Below, in pieces: positions 33,634 to 42,832 of a DNA stretch of 64,000 nt; position 1 is the first letter of the stretch; each line of letters starts with the position of its first letter. The translations under genes were made by a program, and so were the position numbers. The notes below the pieces were generated by a model, which ran no database searches, was not told the origin of the DNA, and saw nothing but the letters and a program-made list of their open reading frames with translations. The stretch covers positions 1-64,000 of the forward strand of contig MGTX01000009.1 of NCBI GenBank assembly GCA_001799675.1, read 5' to 3'. Source of the stretch: Elusimicrobia bacterium GWA2_66_18. Its GTDB lineage: Bacteria > Elusimicrobiota > Elusimicrobia > UBA1565 > UBA9628.

Positions 33634-34121
33634 AGCGTTCCAAGAGGCCTTTGGTCGGCATCATCATGGGTTCCAAGTCGGACTGGGAGACCATGAAGGC
33701 CGCCGCCGGCGTCCTGCGGTCCTACGGCGTCGCCTATGAAGCCGAGGTCGTCTCCGCCCACCGCACGCCGGACAAGCTCATGCGCTACGCGGGCTCGGCC
33801 GAGGCGCGCGGCCTGAAGATCCTGATCGCGGGCGCGGGCGGAGCGGCTCACCTGCCCGGCATGGCCGCCGCCCGGACGACCCTGCCCGTGCTGGGAGTGC
33901 CGGTGGCCTCCAAGATCCTCAAAGGCCTCGACTCCCTGCTGTCCATCGCGCAGATGCCGCGCGGCGTGGCCGTGGGCACGCTGGCCATCGGTTCGGCGGG
34001 CGCGGCCAACGCCGGCCATCTCGCCGCGCAGATCCTGGCGCTCGGCGACCCCGCGCTCGCGCGGCGCGTCAAGATCTTCCGAGCCCTGCAGACCGCGAAG
34101 GTCCTCAAGGATCGACTTTGA
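33630..34121 (+). CDS. purE: N5-CAIR mutase PurE
   Basis: 163 aa, catalytic subunit converting N5-CAIR to [19 protein letters not shown], the [11 protein letters not shown] motif and the [20 protein letters not shown] loop are typical of class I PurE, which depends on PurK; purK follows directly. ATG 33630 overlaps the purD stop and GGGGAGG lies upstream. The purE stop overlaps the purK TTG start. Confidence 0.96.
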   Translation: MKRSKRPLVGIIMGSKSDWETMKAAAGVLRSYGVAYEAEVVSAHRTPDKLMRYAGSAEARGLKILIAGAGGAAHLPGMAAARTTLPVLGVPVASKILKGLDSLLSIAQMPRGVAVGTLAIGSAGAANAGHLAAQILALGDPALARRVKIFRALQTAKVLKDRL

Positions 34122-35224
34122 CGGGGAAGCCCCGTACCCTCGGCCTCCTCGGCGGCGGCCAACTCGGACGCTTCATCGCCCTGGCGGCCCGCGACCTCGG
34201 GTGGAAGACCGCCGCTTTAGACTCATCCCCTTCCGCTCCCGCCCTCCAGGTCGTCGACACGCCCCTTGTCGGAACCGTCGACGACGTCTCTGCGGCCCGG
34301 CGGCTCGCCGCGCTCAGCGACGTCGTCACCCTGGAGTGGGAGCTCATCCCCGTCAGGATCCTGGAGGCGGTCGCCGAACTCAGGCCTCTCTTCCCCGCGC
34401 CCCCGGTCCTGGCCGTCATCCAAGACCGTCTCTCCCAGAAGAGATTTCTGACGAAGAACGGCCTCCCCCAGACGGCATACGGCGAGATCAACGACCCCAA
34501 AGACATCCCCTGCCATCCGATCATCATCAAACAGCGAAGACATGGCTATGACGGCAAAGGCCAGGCCCGGATCGACGGCCCGGCCGATAGAGCCAAAGCC
34601 GCCGAAATCCTACGGCAGCCGTGCATCTGGGAATCACCTGTTGCTTTTCAGAAGGAGATATCGGTCCTGTTCGCGCGAACTCACGACGGCGAGACCGCCG
34701 TTTATCCCATCGCGGAGAACCTCCATCGCGGAGGCATCCTCCACGCGACCCGCGCCCCGGCGGAGATCCCCCCTGGGACGGCCCGGAAGGCCGTCGAGCT
34801 CGCCCGCGCCGCGGCCGAGGCCCTGGGACACGTCGGGGTCATGGCCGTGGAGATGTTTCTCCTCCCGGACGGCGCGCTCCTCGTCAACGAAATCGCCCCG
34901 CGCGTGCACAACTCCGGCCACTACACGCTGGGCGCCTGCGCGACCTCCCAGTTCGAGCAGCACGTCCGCGCGGTCTGCGGCCTGCCTCTCGGGCCGACGG
35001 ACGCGAAAGGCCCGGCCGTGATGGTGAACCTCCTGGGGGATCTCTGGGCGAAGGGCGAGCCCCGTTGGAATACGCTGGATGGCGTTCCCGGCCTGACGCT
35101 TCACCTCTACGGCAAGGCCGAGGCGCGCGCCGGGCGCAAGATGGGACACTACACGGTCGCGGGCCCCACCGCCGCCGAGGAGTGGCGGCGCGCCGACGAG
35201 CGCCTGTCCGCCCTGCGCGGATAA
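34118..35224 (+). CDS. purK: N5-CAIR synthetase PurK
   Basis: 368-aa ATP-grasp enzyme that makes N5-CAIR from AIR and bicarbonate. N-terminal [27 protein letters not shown], then the ATP-binding [15 protein letters not shown] and the metal-binding [14 protein letters not shown] segment. It starts with TTG overlapping the purE stop (TTGA), with AAGGA upstream. It is the last gene of the first purine block; a hairpin follows about 25 bases after the stop. Confidence 0.95.
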   Translation: MTGKPRTLGLLGGGQLGRFIALAARDLGWKTAALDSSPSAPALQVVDTPLVGTVDDVSAARRLAALSDVVTLEWELIPVRILEAVAELRPLFPAPPVLAVIQDRLSQKRFLTKNGLPQTAYGEINDPKDIPCHPIIIKQRRHGYDGKGQARIDGPADRAKAAEILRQPCIWESPVAFQKEISVLFARTHDGETAVYPIAENLHRGGILHATRAPAEIPPGTARKAVELARAAAEALGHVGVMAVEMFLLPDGALLVNEIAPRVHNSGHYTLGACATSQFEQHVRAVCGLPLGPTDAKGPAVMVNLLGDLWAKGEPRWNTLDGVPGLTLHLYGKAEARAGRKMGHYTVAGPTAAEEWRRADERLSALRG

Positions 35225-35246
35225 GGCGCGAGGACGGCGCGGGAGC

Positions 35247-35271
35247 GGGGCTTTTCAAACGCAAGAGCCCC
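35247..35271 (+). terminator. Hairpin after purK, possible weak terminator
   Basis: GGGGCTTTT (35247-35255) pairs with AAGAGCCCC (35263-35271) around a 7-base loop, with one G-U pair. It lies 23 bases after the purK stop. No T-run follows, so intrinsic termination would be poor; a Rho-assisted or mRNA-stability role is possible. Confidence 0.35.
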
Positions 35272-35341
35272 TGGGACCTACGCATCTTTGGGTAGGCCTT
35301 TCAGCCCAGGCGTGGGCGTAAAGATCGCATACACTTCTCTA

Positions 35342-37921
35342 ATGATCTCGGGTAAGATTCCATCCCTACTCTCCGCTGTTCTCGTTGCGATTTCGTTTGC
35401 CGCGTTCAGCAATCCCGACTGTCATGCCGCCGGGACGATCCAGGCCCGGAAAAACGACGGGACGTTCGGTTCGGTTTATTTGGCGCGAGACCTCCAGATG
35501 CATCTGGGAGGAATTGCCCCGTTGATAACGCCGCTGCTCTCCTCGACGTTGGCCGAAACGCCTCGCCTGGATGCATCGGAGTTGATCACGACTTTGCAAA
35601 AACAGATCACGGCTCGCGAAGCGACCCCGAGCCAGATGTACGCCGGCTTGGTTTTGATGCAGGCCATGAGCCGGCCCGAGCATTCAGCCCGGGTCAAGGA
35701 TTTTCTGGAATCTTTCAGGACTTCCGGACAGCCCGGTCTTGACCCGAATGCGGACGGTCGTCATTTGATCGCCGAAATGGAAGCTTGGTCCTCTGTCTTG
35801 AACAGGGATCCTGAAGCCCAAAAATCGATTTCCCGGGCACGGATAGCGCTGCACCGGAAATTGTTGAGCAACGGACGGTTGGATCAAGCGACCGCGGAGT
35901 CCTTGGAATCCCATTTCCGAACCCTCTTTGATGGAGCGCAAACAGCTCGTGCCGCCGGCCTTCCAACGGCCGGAGCGGTCTTCGCCGGACACGGCGGGGT
36001 ATCGAAATCTTTCGTGCGACTGCAGCATGATCAGGCGATGAAGGGAGTTTTGGCCGATCCGTCGCTGCTGGCCCGCGTCAACGCGATGCGGTCATCCGCT
36101 AAGCCCGTAGTCACGGATCTATCCCTGGAGGCGTTTCTTCCTGAACTTGACGGGGACGGCCAACTGGCGCTGGGAGTCGGCGGTCTTGGTTTCCTGACCG
36201 GCGAAAGTTGGGGCGCCTATCAGAAGCTGAGCAAATTCCATGGCGTGGGAGTCATGCCGTTGTACGCTCAGGTCTCCGGTCCTAAAGGCTTGAAAACGAT
36301 CGATTGGAATAGCGAACCGGGAATTGCGCCCGTGCTGGTGCGCGACAAAGACGGACGGCAGCAGCCGCTGCGGTTCGAGGTTGAGTTTAAAGGCAGCCGA
36401 AAGAACGAGGTCTCGGTCTATTGGATCGACCGCGGTGGAACGCCGGTCTTCCTTCTCTATTCACCCGGCATGTTTCGGCGGCTGTATCCCGGCGGTGAGG
36501 AACAGGTCATTCAGTACGGCTTTTTCGCGCGAGCGTATGTGGAACTGATGAAAAAACTAGATCTGACGCCCGCCATCGTCCGCCTCAACGAACCCCAGCT
36601 CGCCTTTACGGCCAACGCCGCGAAAAACGACGTGGACTGGCACAACCATGCAGGTCTTAAAAGCGTTTTTGACGGCGCCCGTTTCGCGATGACGACGCAT
36701 ACCCCTGAGAGGGCGGCCCTTCCCTCCTGGGACGTGGAATGGCTTAAAGAACATATCGGCGCGGACCTCGTGCGAGACTGGGAGGGCGCCCGCGAACTGA
36801 TCGTCGATCGTGGGGGCCGGCGGATCGCCGATGCCGCGGTCGGGCTGGCCCGCATGTCGGCGATCGTCAACGCCGTCGCCGAAGAACACGAGCGAGTCAC
36901 AAAAACCGTCGTCTTGCCTGAGTTCGCAGACAAGATCGTAGGAATCCAAAACGGCTCCGACCCGGAGTTCTGGTACTCGGACGATCTTTGGGACAGAGTA
37001 CACCGGGCGCACTCTCTGGAAGAAATTTCAGGCGAGGAACTCTTCCAAATCGGACTGGAGCAAAAACGCACGTTCAACCGCTACCTACAGGATCATTTCG
37101 GCGCTCACTTCCAGGAACCTGATCGCCCTCTGGTGGGATTGGTCAGGCGTTTGGTGGAGTATAAGGAGCAAGGAATGCTCCTTCCCCTGGTGCAATGGAT
37201 CACGGGAGATCGCGACAAGGAATACGACACCCCGTCGGGACGCATGAAAGGGCTCGGCATGAACCTTCTGATCGGCGGGCAAGCGCGCGACGACGTTGGA
37301 GAAGTCTGGCGGCGCCAGTTCCAGACTCTTGCGCAGCGGGCGGATCTGCGCGGCAGGTTCGTGTTCGTCGAAGGGACCGGCATCGAGTTGCTCCGGCAGG
37401 GGGCCGCCGCTTCGGACGTCTGGGTCAGCATACCACAGCCGACGCGCGAGGCATCCGGGACCAGCGACGAGAGAGCCGGCTTTAACGGCAAGAAAAATGT
37501 AGCCACGGCGACAGGCGGACCGCTGGCGTACATCGTGGAGGGAGTGACCGGCTGGCTCATCGACATCTTCAAGGACCGGCCCTTTCCCGACGTCGTGCGC
37601 CGTTTCAACGAGCATGATCAGGACATGATCAATGAATATCGGGACAAGGGCGCGAAGGCCCTCGCATCGCATCTGGCGGACGCCTCCCGGCGCTACTACG
37701 CTTACACCGAGCGAGGCGAGGGCCGGTGGGCGAGGCAGATGCGCCTAGCTTTCCTGATCGCCCATCGGGAAGTTTCGATCGGAGCGATGATCCAGAAGTA
37801 CGGCCTCCTATTCGAAAGCATCCTCGACGGCACCGGGGCCGCCGGCTTCCGGGAAAAGACGGCGCGTCTGCGCTCCACTCAAAATGCCGGAGCAGCTTTC
37901 CGATCTCCCGGTCGGTCTTGA
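35342..37921 (+). CDS. Exported glucan-phosphorylase-like (GT35-related) protein lacking the PLP lysine
   Basis: 859 aa. A Sec signal peptide (about 1-30: IPSLLSAVLVAISFAAFSNP, ending HAAG) is followed by a helical region (about 40-260) and a GT-B fold part similar to glycogen/alpha-glucan phosphorylase. Recognisable are GVGGLGFLTGESWGAYQKL (about 280), the RLNEPQLAFTA and TTHTPERAALPSWD stretches, and LVGLVRRLVEYKEQGMLL. The pocket motif EASGTGNMKFMLNG of phosphorylases reads EASGTSDERAGFNG here (about 702-715), with Arg where the pyridoxal-phosphate Lys should be. Export and loss of that Lys argue against a normal cytosolic phosphorylase; it may be a glycosyltransferase or binding protein. 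A -10-like TACACT ends six bases before the ATG. Confidence 0.7.
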   Translation: MISGKIPSLLSAVLVAISFAAFSNPDCHAAGTIQARKNDGTFGSVYLARDLQMHLGGIAPLITPLLSSTLAETPRLDASELITTLQKQITAREATPSQMYAGLVLMQAMSRPEHSARVKDFLESFRTSGQPGLDPNADGRHLIAEMEAWSSVLNRDPEAQKSISRARIALHRKLLSNGRLDQATAESLESHFRTLFDGAQTARAAGLPTAGAVFAGHGGVSKSFVRLQHDQAMKGVLADPSLLARVNAMRSSAKPVVTDLSLEAFLPELDGDGQLALGVGGLGFLTGESWGAYQKLSKFHGVGVMPLYAQVSGPKGLKTIDWNSEPGIAPVLVRDKDGRQQPLRFEVEFKGSRKNEVSVYWIDRGGTPVFLLYSPGMFRRLYPGGEEQVIQYGFFARAYVELMKKLDLTPAIVRLNEPQLAFTANAAKNDVDWHNHAGLKSVFDGARFAMTTHTPERAALPSWDVEWLKEHIGADLVRDWEGARELIVDRGGRRIADAAVGLARMSAIVNAVAEEHERVTKTVVLPEFADKIVGIQNGSDPEFWYSDDLWDRVHRAHSLEEISGEELFQIGLEQKRTFNRYLQDHFGAHFQEPDRPLVGLVRRLVEYKEQGMLLPLVQWITGDRDKEYDTPSGRMKGLGMNLLIGGQARDDVGEVWRRQFQTLAQRADLRGRFVFVEGTGIELLRQGAAASDVWVSIPQPTREASGTSDERAGFNGKKNVATATGGPLAYIVEGVTGWLIDIFKDRPFPDVVRRFNEHDQDMINEYRDKGAKALASHLADASRRYYAYTERGEGRWARQMRLAFLIAHREVSIGAMIQKYGLLFESILDGTGAAGFREKTARLRSTQNAGAAFRSPGRS

Positions 37922-38040
37922 TGATGACGAGGACGTGGCGCTGCGGGGGCTTGTCAGCGAGGCGATGGGCCCGCTCAATAGGTCCTCCTGGGACTTTCGC
38001 TCCTGGCGCAATGAGAGGCGTGTCGCTATCATCAATGAGC

Positions 38041-39573
38041 ATGAGGCGTTTCTATTTTTCCGCCTGGGTCTGGATCGTCTTGGCCGCGACGACGTCCGCG
38101 CGCGCGGCCGTGCGCGGCGTCCCGATCATGCCGGCCGGCGTCGTTTGTGCGCCCGTCTCGGCCGGAGTGGCGGTCTCGGCCCCGACCCTGACCGGCGGGG
38201 CGTTCCTTGGCGAGAAACTCAACGGCCTGGCGATCCTGCGCGAGTCCCTGGAAGCGCGCGGAGACGTCGAGGCCCTGGCCTTGGCGGAGCGCCTGAATGA
38301 CACCGACCCGCTCACCGGACTGCCCAACCGAGCCTTCTTCATCGCGCATGGAGATGAAGCCCTCCGAGGCTTCGCTGACCCGACCGTCGCGCTGTTGGAC
38401 ATGAACAACTTCGGGGCCGTCAACGTCGGCTTGGCCGACCATCACGGCGTGACCAAGGGTCGTGCGCGCGCCGATGCGGTGCTCGCCATCGCGGGCGCGG
38501 CGCTCGGCGAGCTCGCTCACGAGCACGGGGTCCTGGTCGTGCGCCTGGGGGGCGAGGAGTTCGCGGTCCTGGGGCCCCGCGAGCAGGTCCTGGCGTTCGC
38601 GGGCGCGGCGCGGCGAGCTTTGCCCGCTGAGCGGGTCCTGGAGGCCGCGGGCATCCTCAAGGGCGGCGCGGAGCGCCGCGCCATCGAGGCCGCCCTGGTC
38701 CGCCTCGGTCGCGGCGAACAGCCCATGGGCGACTTCACTTACGGCGTGGCCTCGACGCGAGGGCGTACGGTCGCCGCGGCGCTGGAGGACGCCGACGCCG
38801 CGCTGACCGGCGCAAAAGACGCCGGCAGGCGCGGGGGCATATTCCTGGCCGACGCCGACGGCAGCCGCAGCGAGTGGGTCCCGCCCGCCGCTGAAGAGGC
38901 CGCGCTGCGCGAACTGCCCCTGCCCGCGGCGGCGCACGCGACCGAGTACGTCGCGCGGCTTGAGGATCGTCTGACGCCGCAGGAACGCGAGGTCTTACAC
39001 GAAACCGCCTTCAAGGACCCTCTCACGTCGGCGCGCCGCTACGACTACGTCTCGGTCCGGGCCGACGAATGGGACCGCCTTTACGCCGGAGGCGGCGCGA
39101 CCGCGACGCTGCTCTCGGTCCGGAACCTCAAGCAGATCAACGATCTGCTCGGCCATGACGCGGGCGACGCCTACCTAAGCCGTCTCGGGAGCATCCTCCG
39201 CGGCGAGGTCGCCCGCGCCCGCCGCGCGCGTCTCGACGTGCGGGAGCCGGTGCGCGTGGCCTCCAAAGAGTTCCTGCTCGTCGGCCGCGACGCGGCCGTC
39301 GTGGCGCGCCGCGTCGCGCGCGAGGTGGAGCGGACGTTCGACGGCGGGATGCTCTCCAAAGAGCGGGTCATGCGCCTGCGCCGCGAGAGCATGGAGCGCG
39401 GCCTGGTCCCCGCCGGGCGCGCGAGCCTCATCGGAACCCTTCGCGTCATATCCGAGCCGCTCTCGCTGCCGGGAAGGACGGCGGACGTCAAGGACGCTCT
39501 CGATCGGGCCTTCGAGCGTCTCGAGTCGAAGAAGCGCTCCGAGGACGCCGCCCCCTCCTCGCGGGCGCTTTGA
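38041..39573 (+). CDS. Exported protein with two degenerate GGDEF domains
   Basis: 510 aa. A signal peptide (MRRFYFSAWVWIVLAATTSA, then RA) is followed by a short linker and two GGDEF-like domains. The first (about 90-265) keeps NDTDPLTGLPNRAFF and RLGGEEFAVLG but its metal site reads LDMNNFGAVN, with one Asp and the Lys replaced. The second (about 320-490) keeps DPLTSARRYDY and LKQINDLLGHDAGDAYL but has VASKEFLLVG instead of GGDEF and no metal Asp. No RxxD inhibitory site precedes GGEEF. Diguanylate cyclases work in the cytoplasm; an exported one has no known substrate supply, so a non-enzymatic role is likely. Start ATG 38041 or 38035. It sits between the GT35-like gene and pyrB. Confidence 0.72.
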   Translation: MRRFYFSAWVWIVLAATTSARAAVRGVPIMPAGVVCAPVSAGVAVSAPTLTGGAFLGEKLNGLAILRESLEARGDVEALALAERLNDTDPLTGLPNRAFFIAHGDEALRGFADPTVALLDMNNFGAVNVGLADHHGVTKGRARADAVLAIAGAALGELAHEHGVLVVRLGGEEFAVLGPREQVLAFAGAARRALPAERVLEAAGILKGGAERRAIEAALVRLGRGEQPMGDFTYGVASTRGRTVAAALEDADAALTGAKDAGRRGGIFLADADGSRSEWVPPAAEEAALRELPLPAAAHATEYVARLEDRLTPQEREVLHETAFKDPLTSARRYDYVSVRADEWDRLYAGGGATATLLSVRNLKQINDLLGHDAGDAYLSRLGSILRGEVARARRARLDVREPVRVASKEFLLVGRDAAVVARRVAREVERTFDGGMLSKERVMRLRRESMERGLVPAGRASLIGTLRVISEPLSLPGRTADVKDALDRAFERLESKKRSEDAAPSSRAL

Positions 39574-39598
39574 CGCTGGCTTCCTAAAATAGTCTAAT
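39570..39598 (+). promoter_or_regulatory. Promoter of the pyr-pur-car operon
   Basis: -35 TTGACG (39570-39575), a 17-base spacer and -10 TCTAAT (39593-39598). The -35 overlaps the stop codon of the GGDEF gene. A leader of about 20 bases would precede pyrB, with no obvious ribosome binding site and no room for a PyrR-type attenuator. Confidence 0.55.
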
Positions 39599-39626
39599 CG
39601 CACAGGCGGGCTGCGCCGAACCGCGT

Positions 39627-40547
39627 GTGACAAAAAAATGGGGCCTCAAAGACCTGCTCGGCCTGGAAAGACTGAGCCCCGCACAGATCGAGGCGACCCT
39701 CGATCAGGCGGCGTCTTTCAAAAAATCCGCCCCGAAAGGCCTCCTCGCCGGACGCGCCGTCGCCTTCCTTTTCACGGAAGCCTCCACGCGCACGCGCTCC
39801 TCCTTCGAGATGGCGGCCAAACGTCTGGGCGCCGAAGTCCTGAGCTTCTCCGCCGCGGGCTCTTCGCTTGCCAAAGGCGAGACCCTGCTCGACACGATGC
39901 TCAACCTCCAGGCCGTCGGGGTCACGCATTTCGTCGTGCGGCACGAGCGTTCGGGAGCGCTTGAGGCCCTGGCCCCGGCCGTCAAGGCGAGCGTCATCAA
40001 CGCGGGGGACGGCTGGCACGAGCATCCGACCCAGGCCCTGCTCGACCTTATGACTCTGCGCGAGCGTTGGGGCTCTTTCAAGGGACGGCGCCTCGTGATC
40101 CTGGGCGACATACGCCACAGCCGGGTCGCAAGATCGAACCTCTTCGCCCTCAAGAAACTCGGCGCGAAGGTGACCTTCTGCGGTCCGACCGCATTGGTCC
40201 CCGACGCGTTCAAGGAACTGGGTGCGACGGTCGAGCATGATCTCGAGAAGGCTCTCAAAGACGCCGATGCGGTCAACGTCCTGCGGCTCCAACTTGAACG
40301 CATGGAGCAGGGCTTCGTGTCCTCGCTGTCCGACTACGCCCTGGCTTACCAGCTCACGACCGAGCGCGCCGATCTCATGAAGCCGGAAGCGCTGATCCTC
40401 CACCCCGGCCCCGTCAACCGAGGCGTGGAGATCTCTTCCGAGGCCGCCGACGGGCCGCGCTCCCTCATCTTGGACCAAGTCGCCAACGGCGTGTTCGCGC
40501 GCATGGCCGTCCTGGCCCTCTGCGATGCCGGAAGGACCCATGTCTGA
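39627..40547 (+). CDS. pyrB: Aspartate carbamoyltransferase catalytic subunit PyrB
   Basis: 306 aa, forming carbamoyl-aspartate. The carbamoyl-phosphate motif FTEASTRTRSSFEMAAKRLG is at about 48-67 and the aspartate-binding part contains HPGPVNRGVEI; INAGDGWHEHPTQALLDL is also typical. It starts with GTG. No regulatory pyrI gene is in the window, and the next gene encodes an active-looking dihydroorotase, not a PyrC' pseudo-subunit. It opens a rightward operon reaching carB, overlapping pyrC by eight bases. Confidence 0.96.
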   Translation: MTKKWGLKDLLGLERLSPAQIEATLDQAASFKKSAPKGLLAGRAVAFLFTEASTRTRSSFEMAAKRLGAEVLSFSAAGSSLAKGETLLDTMLNLQAVGVTHFVVRHERSGALEALAPAVKASVINAGDGWHEHPTQALLDLMTLRERWGSFKGRRLVILGDIRHSRVARSNLFALKKLGAKVTFCGPTALVPDAFKELGATVEHDLEKALKDADAVNVLRLQLERMEQGFVSSLSDYALAYQLTTERADLMKPEALILHPGPVNRGVEISSEAADGPRSLILDQVANGVFARMAVLALCDAGRTHV

Positions 40548-41832
40548 GCGCATCCTCGTGACGGACGGGCTCGTCATCGACCCCGCGCGCAGGCTGGAAG
40601 CCGTACGCGATATCCTCATCGTGGGCGGCAAGATCAAGGAAGTCTCCGCGGGACTCTCCCGGAAGAAGGCCGTCCTCGGCACGACCACCATCGATGCCAA
40701 GGGCCTCTGGGTCGTGCCCGGCCTGGTGGACGCGCACGTCCACCTGCGCGAGCCGGGCCGCGAGGGTGACGAGACCATCGCCACCGGCACCATGGCCGCG
40801 GCGCGCGGCGGGATCACCACGGTGCTGGCCATGGCCAACACCGACCCCGTCACGGACAGCCCGTCCCAACTCGCCTTCCTGCGCGCCAAGGCCGCCTCGG
40901 ACGCCCTGGTGGACGTCCTCTTCGCCGCAGCCGTCAGCGTGGGTCAACAAGGAGAGAAGCTCACCGAATTCGCCAAGCTCCGCGCCGCCGGAGCGGCCGC
41001 CCTCTCCGACGACGGCCGTCCCGTGATGAACGCCGGGCTCTTGCGCCGCGCCCTCGAATACGCCAAGGACATGGGCCTGCTCATCATCGACCATTGCGAG
41101 GATCTGACTCTTTCCGCCGGCGCCTGCATGCACGATGGATCCGAGGCCCTGCGCAAGGGACTCAAGGGCGCGCCATGGGCCGCCGAGACGGTGCAGGTCG
41201 CGCGCGACATCGCGCTCTGCGAACTGACCGGCGCGCGCGTGCACCTGGCGCATCTCTCCGCCGCGGCCTCGGTCGCGGCGGTGCGTGAGGCCAAAAAGCG
41301 CGGCGTGCCGGTGACCGCCGAGGCCTGCCCTCACCACTTCGCCCTGTGCGACGACATGATCCCCGGCTATGACGGGGATTGGAAGATGAACCCGCCCCTG
41401 CGCCGTAAATCCGACCGCGAGGCCTTGCTTGAGGGTCTGGCCGATGGAACCATCGATGCGATCTCCACCGATCACGCGCCCCACGGCTGCGGTCCCAAGT
41501 CCGCGGGCATGGACTTGGCGCCTTTCGGCGTCATCGGTCTGGAGACCTCGTTCGCCGTGGTCCTGACCGAACTCTTTCATAAGAAGGTCCTTTCCCGGCG
41601 ACAGATCGTCGAACGCATGTCGACGGCTCCCGCGGCGCTGTTGGGGCTCAAAGACCGCGGCACGCTGGCGCCCGGCTCCCGCGCGGACCTAACCCTCGTG
41701 GACCCCGGCGCGGTCTGGACGCCGCAAGCGCCTTACCTCTCCTCGAGCCGCAACACCCCCTTTTCCGGCCGCCGCCTCAAGGGGCGCGTCGTGAAGACCC
41801 TCTTCGCCGGCCGCGTCGTCCATGCTCTATGA
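40540..41832 (+). CDS. pyrC: Dihydroorotase PyrC (class I)
   Basis: 430-aa amidohydrolase that cyclises carbamoyl-aspartate. Metal ligands are visible: VDAHVHLREPGREGDE, IIDHCEDL, TAEACPHHF and ISTDHAPHG. The conserved metal-bridging Lys of some classes appears changed: the region reads AAALSDDGRPV, as in class I enzymes, where Asp occupies the bridging position. ATG 40540 has AAGGA upstream and overlaps pyrB. The end overlaps pyrD by 11 bases. Confidence 0.95.
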   Translation: MSERILVTDGLVIDPARRLEAVRDILIVGGKIKEVSAGLSRKKAVLGTTTIDAKGLWVVPGLVDAHVHLREPGREGDETIATGTMAAARGGITTVLAMANTDPVTDSPSQLAFLRAKAASDALVDVLFAAAVSVGQQGEKLTEFAKLRAAGAAALSDDGRPVMNAGLLRRALEYAKDMGLLIIDHCEDLTLSAGACMHDGSEALRKGLKGAPWAAETVQVARDIALCELTGARVHLAHLSAAASVAAVREAKKRGVPVTAEACPHHFALCDDMIPGYDGDWKMNPPLRRKSDREALLEGLADGTIDAISTDHAPHGCGPKSAGMDLAPFGVIGLETSFAVVLTELFHKKVLSRRQIVERMSTAPAALLGLKDRGTLAPGSRADLTLVDPGAVWTPQAPYLSSSRNTPFSGRRLKGRVVKTLFAGRVVHAL

Positions 41833-42832
41833 GCCCCTGCTCCGGCCGCTCCTGTTCTCCCTCGACCCGGAGCGGGCTCACGAGGAGGTCGCGGGGCTGA
41901 TGTCCTGGCTCGCTCCCATCCCCGGCGCGGCGGCCGCGCTGTCGGCCTTGACTGGACGAAGCCCGCGGGGGTTGGGGAAAACGGTCTTCGGGATCTCTTT
42001 TTCCAACCCCGTCGGGCTGGCCGCCGGCTTCGACAAGGACGGCGCTCTGGCGCCCATCCTGCCGGCCCTCGGCTTCGGTTTCATCGAGATCGGCTCGGTC
42101 ACGCTCGAGCCCCAGCCCGGCAATCCCCGTCCCCGTCTCTTCCGCGTACCCGAATCGCGCGCGCTGGTCAATCGCATGGGTTTCAACAGCGATGGTGCGC
42201 GTTTGGTCGCGCGGCGTCTCGCCTCCCAACCAAAATCCTCCGTCCCGCTGGGGATCAATCTCGGGCTTAATAAAAACACAGAGCCCTCAAGAGCGCCGTC
42301 CGCTTACGCCCGAACCTTCCGCATTTTGTCCGACCACGGTGATTACTTCGTGATCAACGTTTCTTCGCCCAATACCCCGGGCCTTCGAGACCTTCAGAAG
42401 GTGAGGGATCTTTCCGCCATACTGGAAGCCGTGCAAGCAGCCAATCCAGGCCATAAACCCATCCTCGTAAAGATATCTCCCGACTTGGCCGACGAAGATC
42501 TGGCCGCGTTGGTGGAAACCACGGAAAGGCTGGCCCAAGGATTGGTGGTCTCGAACACGACCGTCTCTCGCGAGGGTGTGGAGGAGAAGTGGCGCGATGA
42601 AGCCGGCGGCCTCTCCGGCCGGCCCTTGAAGAAGCGCGCGACCGAGTTGGTGAAACGCGTGCGGGCCATGACGAAGCTGCCCGTCATCGGAGGGGGAGGC
42701 ATCGAGTCGGCCGAAGACGCAAGGGAGAGGCTCAACTCCGGAGCGGATCTCGTCCAGATCTACACGTCTCTCGTTTATGAAGGTCCCTCTGTCGTGAAAA
42801 AAATCCTCCGCGGCCTGACGGGACGGCGATGA
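41822..42832 (+). CDS. pyrD: Dihydroorotate dehydrogenase PyrD, class 2 (quinone-linked)
   Basis: 336-aa FMN enzyme on the inner face of the cytoplasmic membrane, oxidising dihydroorotate with quinone. The N-terminal amphipathic extension (MLYEPLLRPLLFSLDPERAH) and the catalytic Ser in INVSSPNTPGLRDLQ mark class 2. FMN-binding parts: NPVGLAAGFDKDG, LVVSNTTVSRE and VIGGGGIESAEDA. There is no pyrK electron-transfer gene, consistent with class 2. Use of a quinone links pyrimidine synthesis to respiration in this organism. Overlaps pyrC (11 bases) and pyrF (ATGA). Confidence 0.95.
   Translation: MLYEPLLRPLLFSLDPERAHEEVAGLMSWLAPIPGAAAALSALTGRSPRGLGKTVFGISFSNPVGLAAGFDKDGALAPILPALGFGFIEIGSVTLEPQPGNPRPRLFRVPESRALVNRMGFNSDGARLVARRLASQPKSSVPLGINLGLNKNTEPSRAPSAYARTFRILSDHGDYFVINVSSPNTPGLRDLQKVRDLSAILEAVQAANPGHKPILVKISPDLADEDLAALVETTERLAQGLVVSNTTVSREGVEEKWRDEAGGLSGRPLKKRATELVKRVRAMTKLPVIGGGGIESAEDARERLNSGADLVQIYTSLVYEGPSVVKKILRGLTGRR

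Noticed and set aside
35342-37921. Ordinary glycogen phosphorylase GlgP
   Set aside because: Signal peptide present and the PLP Lys replaced by Arg; no other glycogen genes in the window.
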